Below, in pieces: positions 53,093 through 62,910 of a stretch of DNA of 64,000 bases. Below the pieces are notes generated by a model, which ran no database searches, was not told the DNA's origin, and saw nothing but the letters and a program-made list of their open reading frames with translations. Where the stretch lies: assembly GCF_901709675.1 (NCBI RefSeq), contig NC_051094.1, forward strand, positions 16,840,501-16,904,500, written 5' to 3'. Origin of the DNA: Syngnathus acus (taxonomy: Eukaryota > Chordata > Actinopteri > Syngnathiformes > Syngnathidae). A program made the translations under genes and the position numbers. Position 1 is the first letter of the stretch. Each line of letters opens with the position of its first letter.

Positions 53093-54197
53093 TTTTCCGC
53101 CCTAAAAGGCGCACCGGGTTATAAGGCGCACCTTCAATGAACGGCCCATTTTAAAACTTTGTCCATATATAAGGCGCACCGGATTATAAGGCGCATAAAA
53201 TAGAAGCTATACTGCATCAAACTGAGGTTGACTAGGGTTGCGGTATGCATCCACTAGCCAATAACCAACGAGCCCTCTGTAAACAATCGCGTTTCTCAAA
53301 CGATCTCCTATAAAATGATCAGAACTGACTAAAGTTCGATCTAACGCATTGGTACTACTTACCTATGTTTCCCTTCCATATCGATCCGTAGATTTACTCG
53401 AAACATTAACAGAGCAGCCTATTTTGACATGAAATAGCCTGGTACGTATAGCAGCTATCGCAATAGCATTAGCCATCCGCAAAGTCTCACGAGCCTCAGC
53501 TCGCAATCTCCCATGAGCCTCAGCAAAGTGTAAACAATCGCGTTTCTCAAACGATCTCCTATAAAATGATCGGAACTGACTAAAGTTCGATCTAACGCAT
53601 TGGTACTACTTACCTATGTTTCCCTTCCATATCGATCCGTAGATTTACTCGAAACATTAACAGAGCAGCCTATTTTGACATGTAATAGCCTGGTACGTAT
53701 AGCAGCTATCGCAATAGCATTAGCCATCCGCAAAGTCTCACGAGCCTCAGCTCGCAATCTCCCATGAGCCTCAGCGAAGTGTAAACAATCGCGTTTCTCA
53801 AACGATCTCCTATAAAATGATCGGAACTGACTAAAGTTCGATCTAACGCATTGGTACTACTTACCTATGTTTCCCTTCCATATCGATCCGTAGATTTACT
53901 CGAAACATTAACAGAGCAGCCTATTTTGACATGAAATAGCCTCGCGGGTACAACAGCTATTCGGTGACGCCCCCTGACTACAGTTGCCGTAATGCTGGGA
54001 AGCGATGCGACCTTGTAATTTACTAGTCGTACTAAAACGTACTGAAACATTTTGGCAGAGCACTGTGTACAACCAGTATGGATCAACAAATTCATCAGTT
54101 GATCCATATATAAGGCGCACTGGCCTATAAGGCGCACTGTCGGCTTTTGAGAAAATTTTAGGTTTTTAGGTGCGCCTTTTAGGGCGGAAAATACGGT
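53093..54197. mobile_element. TACCGTATTTTCCGCC element with 250-bp tandem repeat
   Basis: Left end CCGTATTTTCCGCCCTAAAA with GGCGCACCGG, right end TTTTAGGGCGGAAAATACGG. ATAAGGCGCACC words are repeated at both ends. The interior is dominated by a tandem repeat (53279-53950). It abuts the preceding element directly at GGTA/CCGT and is followed by the interior of another TACCGTTTTTTTCC copy, so it apparently landed inside or between them. Confidence 0.8.
53279..53950. repeat. 250-bp tandem repeat, about 2.7 copies
   Basis: Unit starts TGTAAACAATCGCGTTTCTC at 53279, 53529 and 53780. Copies are nearly identical (one or two substitutions); the third diverges after ATGAAATAGCCT. Confidence 0.95.
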
Positions 54198-54683
54198 AAT
54201 TTATTGTCCTAAAATCTGGGGTGCGCATTATACATGGGTACAAATTTATTTATTTATTTTTTATTTTTTTCATTTCTTTTTTTTTTTTTATCCGGATATC
54301 ATACGGAGGCCGCCATTACAGATGCGCTTTCTTCTCTGCTGTTCACTTCAAACACGCTCCATACGAACACAATGCTCTCGTATCAGACGCTTGCTCGATC
54401 ACCTGCTCGTTTGCTGTCACAATGTACCCTACACAAATCCGAAACATTTCTTCGCTATTGAGTTTGCTAGCGCATGCGCAGTGATACTGACCAGCAGAAT
54501 AACATCCGGTTGTTCCCAAAGATGATCTTTTTTCTGAAATAATTTTACGTTTACGGACTTAAGTAGGAGTCAAAATTTGGGTGCGTATTATACATGGGTA
54601 CAGGCTTTTTTCCAGCATCAACATGCCATTTTTAGGGTGCGTATTATACATGGGGGCGCATTATACATGGAAAAAAACGGTAT
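54198..54683. mobile_element. TACCGTTTTTTTCC MITE, left terminus missing
   Basis: From TAATTTATTGTCCTAAAATC, the subterminal region, to the right end TACATGGAAAAAAACGGTA. About 90% identical to 29.11-29.63 kb. The left 30 bp are absent at the junction with the preceding element. Confidence 0.75.
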
Positions 54684-55338
54684 TTACTATTTCTACAATA
54701 GTATTTACAATGGTCAATTTATACATTATTAAAATAAAATATACAATGACACTCCATTATCTTTCATTAAAACACAATGATAGAGTTCAATTGCGGGGCA
54801 CAGACAACAAACAACCTTTCACGCTGGCTTGTGTAATGTGTTTTGTTTTTGTTTGCAATTCTGTTTTCTTGTTTTTTGTGTTTGTGATTTACACGTTAGG
54901 GCCATCGTAGTTATTCAAGTTAGTGCGGCATATAAGGAAAGTCCACTAACCCGTTTTCTGGGTTTGGTCACATGACATTGTAAATGCAAGTGCGGGGAGC
55001 ACTTGTGATGTTTTCGTTCGACAGATGGGGACAATATCACCCAACATGTTGGCCGCCTGAGATGGATGAAATTTGGTGAATAAATCAGCTTGATTCTTAT
55101 TTTATGAACACAATTTTCAGAACACCAGACAAGCAGGCGTATATTCTGCCAAATGTTTTTAAATTGCCGTTTAATACAAATAACAGAAGAGTGAACCGTT
55201 TTGATATTAAAATACACCAATTACATACATAGTAATACTTTACATGGGTTTCATCAGTTATTGTATTTTCTTTAGATCACGTATGTTCTTCCTTTCATTC
55301 ATGTTGCTTAAGATATTGAATATTCTTTAATGTGCTAT
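54684..55338. other. zmat4 intron, no recognised feature
   Basis: No element ends or coding motifs recognised. Confidence 0.4.
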
Positions 55339-55859
55339 TGTCATGTCTCGTCCCCAGTTTTGTTAGGTGTCTAGGTTGCCATGGTTTCTGTTCGGGTTCT
55401 GTCATGTCTCGTCCCCAGTTTTGCTATGTGTCTAGGTTGCCATAGTTTCTGTTCGCGTCGCCCCTCCCATCCTGTGTGATCACGTCCATAGTATGTCAGT
55501 GTCTGTGTGCTCGCCCCACCCCTCCTGTGTGCCCATGATCAGTGCGATCATTCTCACCTGCCTCTCGTTACCTGTCTTGTATATTAAGTCCTGTCTGTTG
55601 GTCACTCCCTGTCGGAGCAATGCCTGCCTGCATGCATTTGCTGCTGTCATGGAAGGCCACCCTGTCCGTCTTGTCGCACGTTTCTGTTCTGTTCTGTTCT
55701 GTTCTGTTCTGTTCTGTTCTGTTCTGTTCGGTTCCTGTTCTTGATTTTGTCAGTAAGTTATGTTGGTTTACCAAGTATGTCTTTTGAGTTCGTCAATAAA
55801 CTCTGGTCCAAGCTGCACTTGGTCGCCCTGCTCCATTTCCTCCACTCCGATCCGTGACA
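55339..55859 (+). mobile_element. Gypsy-like 5' LTR
   Basis: Begins TGTCATGTCTCGTCCCC and ends CCACTCCGATCCGTGACA. An AATAAA lies about 70 bp before the end. The first 61 bp are tandemly duplicated (55339 and 55400). A (TTCTG)n run occupies 55683-55730. What follows (55860 on) reads like a gag leader rather than random flank. No 3' LTR is in view. Confidence 0.6.
55683..55731. repeat. (TTCTG)n pentanucleotide repeat
   Basis: Nine to ten TGTTC units inside the Gypsy-like LTR. Confidence 0.97.
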
Positions 55860-56378
55860 GAATGCTCCGACCATCACAGCGACCAGCGCTTGGACCTCCC
55901 TCCACAATCAGCTCCCACTGCGACGCCCGATCCACGTCCATCGTCCGAGAAGGTTCCAGCGTCATCTGACTTTGCTGCCGCGACGCCGGATCCTCGGCCG
56001 CCATCGGAGTGCTTCTGGCGCCAGCGGCTTCGCGGCCGCGATCGGACTTCGCTGCCGCGACGCCGGACCCGCGGTCGCCATTGGAGTGCTTCCTGGTGCC
56101 ATCAGACTCGCGGCCGCCAACGGGCTCCACCCCAGCGTCACCGGACCCGCGGCATTGCCGGGCCTCGTGCCAACAATGCCGGACCCGCGATCGTCCATGG
56201 CCCCACCCCCACTGCTGCAGCGCGTGCTGACTCTTGCCGCTGCGCACAGCTCCGCCTTCCAATTGCCGCTGATTGCGGTCCGGACTTCAAACTGCCGCCA
56301 ATTGCGGCTCTGACTTTTCAAGTTTCCGCCGAGCACGGTTCCGTTCCCCGAGTTTCCGCCGAGTGCGGTTTTGTGTGA
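55854..56378 (+). pseudogene. gag-like region of Gypsy-like element
   Basis: A GC-rich open frame with biased composition (repeats of ATPDPRP and GRDRTS-like words) follows the LTR end. Segments such as 55975-56010 and 56039-56075 are internal duplicates (GCTGCCGCGACGCCGGA). Protease, RT and integrase are not present, so the element is truncated. No CCHC knuckle is recognised. Gag identity is inferred from position only. Confidence 0.4.
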
Positions 56379-56379
56379 G

Positions 56380-56592
56380 TGGCCGCCCGAGAGCGGTGTG
56401 TGTGAGTTGCCACCCGAGTGCGGTTCAGGTTTGTGTGAGTTGCCGCCCGAGTGCGGTTCAGGGTTGTGTGAGTTGCCGCCCGAGTGCGGTTCAGGGTTGT
56501 GTGAGTTGCCGCCCGAGTGCGGTTCAGGGTTGTGTGAGTTGCCGCCCGAGTGCGGTTCAGGGTTGTGTGAGTTGCCGCCCGAGTGCGGTTGT
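56380..56592 (+). repeat. 33-bp minisatellite encoding an 11-residue repeat
   Basis: Six or more units of GAGTTGCCGCCCGAGTGCGG plus TTCAGGGTTGTGT. The period is 33 bp, so one frame gives repeated CELPPECGSGL. The array keeps the frame open. Copies differ at one or two positions. Confidence 0.93.
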
Positions 56593-56739
56593 TTCCCCAG
56601 TCGCCGCCGTGCGCCGTTCAAGCTATTTTGAGAACCAGTAGGGCCATTTGGACTGGTGCGCTTTTCAAATCATACAAGTAAAAATTGGTCCAAATGTTTA
56701 AAAAAAGATATTATTAAAAGTGAAGACAATTTGTAATTC

Positions 56740-56840
56740 TAGTAATGACACACGAATTTGATGCACAATTTGTCTTCGCGGGCCACATAAAATGATGTGG
56801 CGGGCCGTATCTGGCCCCCGGGCCTTGAGTTTGACACCTG
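56740..56840 (-). mobile_element. hAT terminal fragment
   Basis: On the minus strand it begins CAGGTGTCAAACTCAAGG, then CCCGGGGGCCAGATACGGCC and CGCCACATCATTTTATG, a familiar fish hAT end. The opposite terminus was not found. Confidence 0.65.
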
Positions 56841-57720
56841 TGCATTAGACCCAAACTGTGTAAAAACACAATCCAAAAATGCCTCCGTTCCAGGAGGGAA
56901 AATGCCAGGTCCTGTGTTCAGCATTCATACACAATAACAAAATTAATATTATAGTAACCAATTTTGGCACAGCCCCTCCTGTCTCTTACAAAGTCCTGAA
57001 GAACAAAGCAGTTCTCCAGTTATCAATGGACATTTTAGACAACTGTACTTTAAATAGCAATGAGCACACACCCCTGCAGGAAACAAGGAATGAAAAAATC
57101 TAAGTAAACTAAGTTGACTCAGAATGCAACAAACAAAGGACAGCGAGAAGCTCACAGAACAAAACAATTATTGAACCATAAGGCATCAATTTTACTGTAT
57201 TCTTTATATTAATGATTGATTGACTCTAGTTTTTTTTTCTGTACACACTGTAAAGGGATAACGTGTGTGTCACGTAAGCCGTTTGAAGTCTACTGACACC
57301 ACAGCCTTTCCACCCATTCTTTTGACTCAAGCCAACAGCTGAGTGAAAGACAACAGCTGCCGAGAAACTTGACAACACTAAAGCAGAAGGAATGAAACCA
57401 CTCAGACGTTACACTCGGCATCACTGCAGATCAGAGGTGATTGATGTGTTTATGCACCTCCCGCTCCTGGAGGTGAAGATAACTTTCAGAAGTGCATAAA
57501 TACCATAAAGCAAACAAAGCACAGCGCATAACGCTCAGTAAAGGAAAAAAATCGTCCACCTGAGCACTTAGGTTAAAATGGAGAGCAAGCGAGGTGCTGT
57601 AAGGTGTATCAGCGAATTATAGTAGACCCTCCAAAATATATTTGTGTTGGTACACTTTTCCAGTAGCAAACAGAGGGTTAGGTACAGTACTTTATACTGT
57701 ATTTTTAAGTGAAGTTTCTA
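56841..57720. other. zmat4 intron, no recognised feature
   Basis: Unique-looking sequence. The plus frame 56879-57103 has no domain motif. Confidence 0.4.
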
Positions 57721-57721
57721 G

Positions 57722-59159
57722 CAGGGCTGTGGACTCGGACTCGGGGACTCGGACTCGGTCGGACTCGGTCATTTTTGCCGGACTCGGACTAGGACTCGGT
57801 GCTGATTTTGACCGAGTCCACCAAGTCCGACAATAAAAAAAATACGTTCAACTTCAATTTTATTTTCATCATGCTGCTGAGAATGCGCGTAGGAATACTG
57901 TCCACAGCCCTGCTTACGATCAAGTTTGAAAAATAACTTGACAGCATTGAGCGCCGCCGGCGTTTGTCGGCCGCCACCTCGCCAACCGGTCAAACGCGCA
58001 TGCGCGTGAGGGGAAATCCCGCAAAGGAGGAGGGACAAACAGAGCGATTGGTTTTGCTGGCTTTTTAATGAATGGCGACTGTGACTACGGGGGCCCATTA
58101 GGTCCAGAAAAGCTGACAAGACGCTTGCCAAAATGGCAAGGAAAAAATGCACAGCTAAACGAATATATGACGATGAACACAGGACGTTTTTAACAGAGTT
58201 AAAGTTGTTTTTTGTTGAACGCTATGGCAAGCCATTCTGCCTGATATGTCGGACGTCATTGACGCATTTAAAAGCTTCAAATGGTCAGCGCCACTTCAGC
58301 TCACTTCATGCCAATATCGATAAGGACTTTGCAAAAGGGACTGAATTTCGCAAGCACAAGTTTGGAGACTTTGAAAAGTCAGGCAGAAAAATAGGTAGTT
58401 TCTCAAAAAAATTCCGAAGCACTGTCACACTTGCATTGTTTCAACTGGCTTGGAACATTGCACGGGCTAAAAAGCCATACAATGAAGTGGAGTTCGTTAA
58501 AATATGCCTCAGTGACGTTATTGAATTTTATTTTCATCATGCTGCTGAGAATGCGCGTAGGAATACTGTCCACAGCCCTGCTTGCTTGTTATGAAGACAA
58601 ATTTAGTTGTTGCGTGCGCGCCCGCGCCTGCCTGCCTGCGTGCGTGCACGTACAAGACCCACAATGCCCCGCGCGCAGCCAAGATGGAAGAACCCGGGAG
58701 CAGCGAGAGAACAATGTTTTGCCTCTAGATTTGGGGGGGAAACGGAGCGTAAGTTACGATCAATGCGGCCACGTTGAGTTGCACTTAGGCTAATGTTTAC
58801 ATTATGTACCAATGTCAAGGACGATTATGTCACCCAGCTTATATCATTGATGTGTTTCGATAGTTGTGGGGTCGTCACTAATTATTTGTGTTTAGATAAA
58901 TGTCTGAGCTATAATGGTGTAATTAATGATTAAAACTTGAAAGTATCTGTTTATTGTATTCGTTTATATGTTTAATAAAGACAAAGCCATCACAAAACTG
59001 TTGTAATTATTTAGATTTTGATCTAAATTAGCCTTGAATAAAGACTAAGCAGTCACATGAATTAACAGAAAAAATGGACAGCCGGACTCGGACTCGTGGT
59101 CAAGAGGCCGGACTCGGACTCAGACTCGGTGCAAAAATCCGACCGAGTCCACAGCCCTG
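57722..59159 (+). mobile_element. hAT transposon with CAGGGCTGTGGACTCGG ends, internally deleted
   Basis: Starts CAGGGCTGTGGACTCGGACT and ends GACCGAGTCCACAGCCCTG, with GGACTCGGACTCGG words repeated at both ends. The frame 58133-58594 encodes MARKKCTAKRIYDDEHRTF and a finger (CLICRTSLTHLKASNGQRHF, then SSLHA), followed by FQLAWNIARAKKPYNEVEFV. This is the N-terminal part of a hAT transposase; the DDE region is deleted. A 60-bp segment is duplicated (57856 and 58524). The flanking 8-mers GTTTCTAG and GTAGGGAT do not match. Confidence 0.82.
58133..58594 (+). pseudogene. truncated hAT transposase N-terminus (153 aa)
   Basis: Start ATG at 58133 after GCTTGCCAAA. Basic N-terminus, one C2H2-type finger at residues about 38-60, then the helix region typical of SPIN-type hAT proteins; it ends at HSPACLL where the deletion junction lies. 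Without the catalytic and dimerisation domains it could at most act as a DNA-binding competitor of a full transposase; that role is speculation. Confidence 0.7.
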
Positions 59160-59231
59160 GTAGGGATGTATGCATTAACAATGTTATTAACTTTGCATAC
59201 TCTCAGTGTGCCTTATTGGAGTGTTCCTCAC

Positions 59232-59333
59232 CTCATAATGAGCAACCCTCTGAGACTCGGAGATGAGCTGAGCACTGCAAACTCTGCAGTAGCTGTCTGT
59301 GAAAAGCCCTTGGTCCACTTCTGTAGATTTCAT
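59232..59333 (-). CDS. zmat4: zmat4 first coding exon
   Basis: A 34-codon exon starting exactly at ATG (59331-59333) after the acceptor CTATTTCAACAG and ending GAG|GTGAGG at 59231/59232. It reads [20 protein letters not shown] and then [14 protein letters not shown]. This matches the N-terminus of vertebrate ZMAT4 as I recall it ([20 protein letters not shown]...), including the first Cys pair of matrin-type finger 1. The second half of the finger lies 23 kb away at 35.9 kb in the correct phase. ZMAT4 is a nuclear zinc-finger protein of little-known function. Later exons (fingers 2-4) were not found in 1-35.8 kb and may lie left of the window. Confidence 0.88.
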
Positions 59334-59589
59334 CTGTTGAAATAGACCAACTGTTAGAAATAAATACCTTGGAGCAAGGAAACAAACAAAAAAAAGGCAA
59401 AAAAACAATTGTATTACCTAAATTATATTCCAGTAGTGAACCTACACCAAGGCCTCCTTCAGTTTTGTTAAGTAACTTTGCTAACAGACAAATTAAATGT
59501 AGGTTAGGTTTTTTTTGTGTGGATATTTTTGAAAATTTTCTCAGTCATCAATGCATGGATTTCAATGTATGATTGTATTTTGGGCCTTT

Positions 59590-60503
59590 TCAAGATTCAA
59601 GATTCAAGAGTTTTTATTCGCCATGTTTGAGCGTGCCAAACAAGGAATTTGACTTCGGTAAATCACAGCCTCTGTTCAACATTTAGGTGACTAACAACAC
59701 TCAGGACATGTGAAAAATGGCAAATATTCTCAAACATCCCCTGATCTTAAACTCCCAAGAGGGCAAGGAAGAACTCAAAACTCCAGCTAGGGGAACTGAG
59801 AAACCTTGAGAAGAGACCACAGATGGGAAGGTCCCTTATCCAGGATGACCAGGCTGCAATGGATGCAGAGAGGACACATAGTACAAACAGTGTAGACAAA
59901 TTCAAAAAGGTGTGGAGAGCAGGATGTTATTGCACAGTAATGACTCTGAGACTCTAAGAGTGGTGTGAGTTCATCAGAGCAACAGCCTGGGGGAAGAAGC
60001 TGTCTCTGTGTCTGCTGGTTTTGGCGTACCGAGCTCTATAACGCCGTCCGGAGGGGAGTAGTTCATATAGACTGCAACCTGGGTGAGAAGGGTCTGTAGA
60101 GATGTTCCTTGCACGTTTCCTGGTCCTGGAGAGGTACAAGTCTTGGATAGATGGGAGGTTGATTCCAATTATCTTTTCTGCAGTCCTGATTGTCCGTTGC
60201 AGTCTGTGCTTGTCTTGTTTGGAGGCCGATCCAAACCAGACAGTGATGGAGGTGCAGAGGACAGACTGGATGATGGCAGTGTAGAAGGTCTTCAGAAGCT
60301 CTCGCGGCAGGTTGAACTTCTTGAGCTGTCTCAGGAAGTACAGCCTCTGCTGGGCCTTCTTCCGGACAGAGTCTATGTGGCCGATCCATTTCAGGTCCCG
60401 AGAGATTGTGGTTCCCAGGAACTTGAAGGTGTCTGTGGAGAGAATAGTATTACTGTGGATAGTGAGGGGTAAAGGTGGTGAAGGGTTTCGCCTGAAGTCC
60501 ACT
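59590..60503 (-). mobile_element. L2/Rex1-like LINE (copy 3), strongly 5'-truncated
   Basis: Minus-strand frame from about 60503 to 59954: RNPSPPLPLTIHSNTILSTD, FKFLGTTISRDLKWIGHIDS and the RT C-terminus to SFFPQAVALMNSHHS, then the 3' UTR ending GATTCAAGATTCAAGAG. Only the last 180 codons remain; RT catalytic motifs are lost. Nearly identical to copy 1. It sits in zmat4 intron 1, 250 bp downstream of the first coding exon's upstream side. Confidence 0.88.
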
Positions 60504-61090
60504 GGTACCATTTTAGGTGGAAAAGTTATTTATTTACTTTTGATTTTACGTTCAAATAAAGAAAAACAATATCATACCATCTCCGCACTGCTTTGGGGAT
60601 CTGGGCGAAAATTACAATAATCTTGTTTCATAATATCAAGGCTGTTAATATTTCATCAGCGCCAACGTTTAAATTACATGCTGAGCAGCTTTTCTAAGAA
60701 ATGACTTGGAAAAAGACATAAAATATCAAACATCCGCAAAGGAACAACATCCCATGAAAACTTCAACAACACAGACAAAATCTATTTCTAAATAAATGAC
60801 AGCGATAATGCGCTTCAACTGACAACTACTGCTGAAAGCACTTATTCAGTTTCCCAGGGACATCTCTGAAACAACTATTACATTCTACTACAAATTTTGT
60901 TACAGCTTGTTTGAAAACTAAATTACCGTACAAAGTATTTAGGCTTATCTTCTACAACAATGCGAACGTCAGAGGCTAAACTAACCTTTTTCTAAAAAAG
61001 GTAATCCTATTCATTATCCAAATAACACATTTTTTTCTGCTGGTATTTCCTTCTCGCTTGTAAAAGCACTGAGGGTGCCATGGTTTTAGC
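60504..61090. other. no recognised feature
   Basis: AT-rich unique sequence between a LINE and an LTR. No coding motif. Confidence 0.45.
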
Positions 61091-61094
61091 GATT

Positions 61095-61550
61095 TGTTTG
61101 ACCCGCATGCAGAAACCAATCAGGAGTCCCAGATGGATGTGGAGTTTTTATTGAAGGGAGTGAGGAAGCAATAGCGCTGGGGGTCCGAGCCAGGGGTACG
61201 GAATTGGAGCTGTGATGGTGGAGCGTGAGCGATTCGGTCTGAGCAGAGTGGAGCTGGTCGGAGTTCCGTGGAGCTGGAAGGGAACAACAAAGAGTCAGAG
61301 TTCGTGGAAAACAAGGCGAAGATCGAACAGGCAGACCGGAGCGTAGACGAGTAGGGTTGACTTGGATAATTGCGAGAGGCACAGCAGTAGAGGAGATCAC
61401 AGAGGCAGACACTCTGGCGACGAGCCGCTGGCAGCACGCTCCTTAAAAGCCTTCCACTAACGAGCCTGATCAGCCACACCTGTGGGTCCTCTGCCACTTT
61501 GCTCACGGCTGCCCCCTGTGGATAAGAGAAAAACCTCCCAAACCCTGACA
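61095..61550 (-). mobile_element. candidate Gypsy-like solo LTR
   Basis: Minus strand begins TGTCAGGGTTTGGGAGG and ends CTGCATGCGGGTCAAACA. It contains a CTTTTAAGGAGC box in the TATA position and CTTCAATAAAAACTCCAC (poly-A signal) 60 bp before the end. The 5-bp flanks (CGATT, CCGGG) differ, so the exact ends or TSD are unproven. Confidence 0.55.
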
Positions 61551-62190
61551 CCGGGGATTTTTTGGATCCTGAGGCTTTGACTCTTCGTGAATACATTAGC
61601 TGATTTTTTTACACTAACTGCTTAAGTAAAAGCATGTTGTCATGTAATGAAACGGAGTATAATAGCAATACAATATTGTAATGGCGGCTTTAAGACGTGC
61701 AGGCTATTTCTCACATTATGCCCTCATGGATGACTGTACAAATATTGTTAATGAGCTTAATGAGGCTTGGAGCCATTCTTCATGTGTCTGTTTTAACTCA
61801 GCCTGCAGTTAAATTGCAGATGTATTCATTGTGGAACTTATGGAGGTTATGTTAAGAAAATCAATGAAAACAGTACAGGATTATCTTTATGTCAAGCCAG
61901 AAGGGTGAACAACATCCCGTTTGTTTCTACAGCAGATAAAATGATGAGGGAAATCAAGTCACATTGGAAATACTTGAAAATACAGCTTGTTGGTTTGCTG
62001 AAAAGGTTTGTTTCACTGACGAAAGCTGCAAAGAGGCTAGAAATAAATGATTAGAAAATCCTAAATGTTGAGAAGGTAATGCACAAAAAAAAACAGCAGG
62101 AAACGCTAAAAAGCAACCTGGGAAACTTGGACCACTCAGTTTCAAATGTTGTTTTTAAAATGCTACCGCAACAAAATATTAATAAACTAG
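61551..62190. other. no recognised feature upstream of zmat4 exon
   Basis: AT-rich sequence lacking ORFs or element termini that I recognise. Confidence 0.4.
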
Positions 62191-62910
62191 TGAAGGAATG
62201 GGGTCGAAATACAAAAAGTCCTGCCTAGCTACAAAACCAGATATGCTCGAACTTCATTGAATAAAGTACATAAGCAGAAAAGTATATTCACATATTAAAT
62301 CAATAAAAGAAATATTTTAAGCATATAATTATACCTACACACCAAATCAATAAAGAAGACATAACTAGACATTTTTAATAGGTGGTAATGACAAAGGTTT
62401 TTATAACTTTATGATCTGATATATATTTCTGAGCACTGTGAAATAACAAATGTTTTTTGATATATTGCCTAAATAGCTTAATGACCCTTAAGGAACTGTG
62501 TAATGCATGCCTGATGTTTTTTCTCTAAATCACGGACACTGCCAAAGTCGTCTAAAAATGTTCAGTACTTGATTGTATCTTATGTTTTGACTCATGCTAG
62601 ACGCCAGCTTTACTACTGAACGTTCTGCACAGAGGGAGATATTTTGCCTAACAAAGAGGGGATGTGGTTGGAAGCATGATTAAACTAAGAATATAATGAC
62701 GTAAGCAAAGACATGGAGTATCAAAAGAACAAACAAACAAAAACTTGGTAAGTGGTGAGAACAAACTTTGCACAGTCAGGGAACATTAATAAATTGATGA
62801 TGTCACAGCCAGAAGCTCACATAATTCCGTACAAAATGACAAAATTGAAAGAATGACGAATGGATGAGGTACGACAGTGTATGTGCAAGGATGGAGGAGA
62901 ATGTTTACAG
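62191..62910. mobile_element. 1.1-kb LTR-like repeat, copy C, interrupted
   Basis: Starts TGAAGGAATGGGGTCG like copy B and follows copies A and B to AGAATGTTTACAG, where the hAT at 62911 begins. The missing right part would continue outside the window. Confidence 0.6.

Noticed and set aside
53279-53950. CRISPR-like array (regular repeats)
   Set aside because: Units are contiguous 250-bp tandem repeats without spacers, in a vertebrate genome, inside a DNA transposon.
56380-56592. Collagen-like or antifreeze-like protein gene
   Set aside because: Open in several frames because of a 33-bp minisatellite; no signal peptide or independent gene structure.
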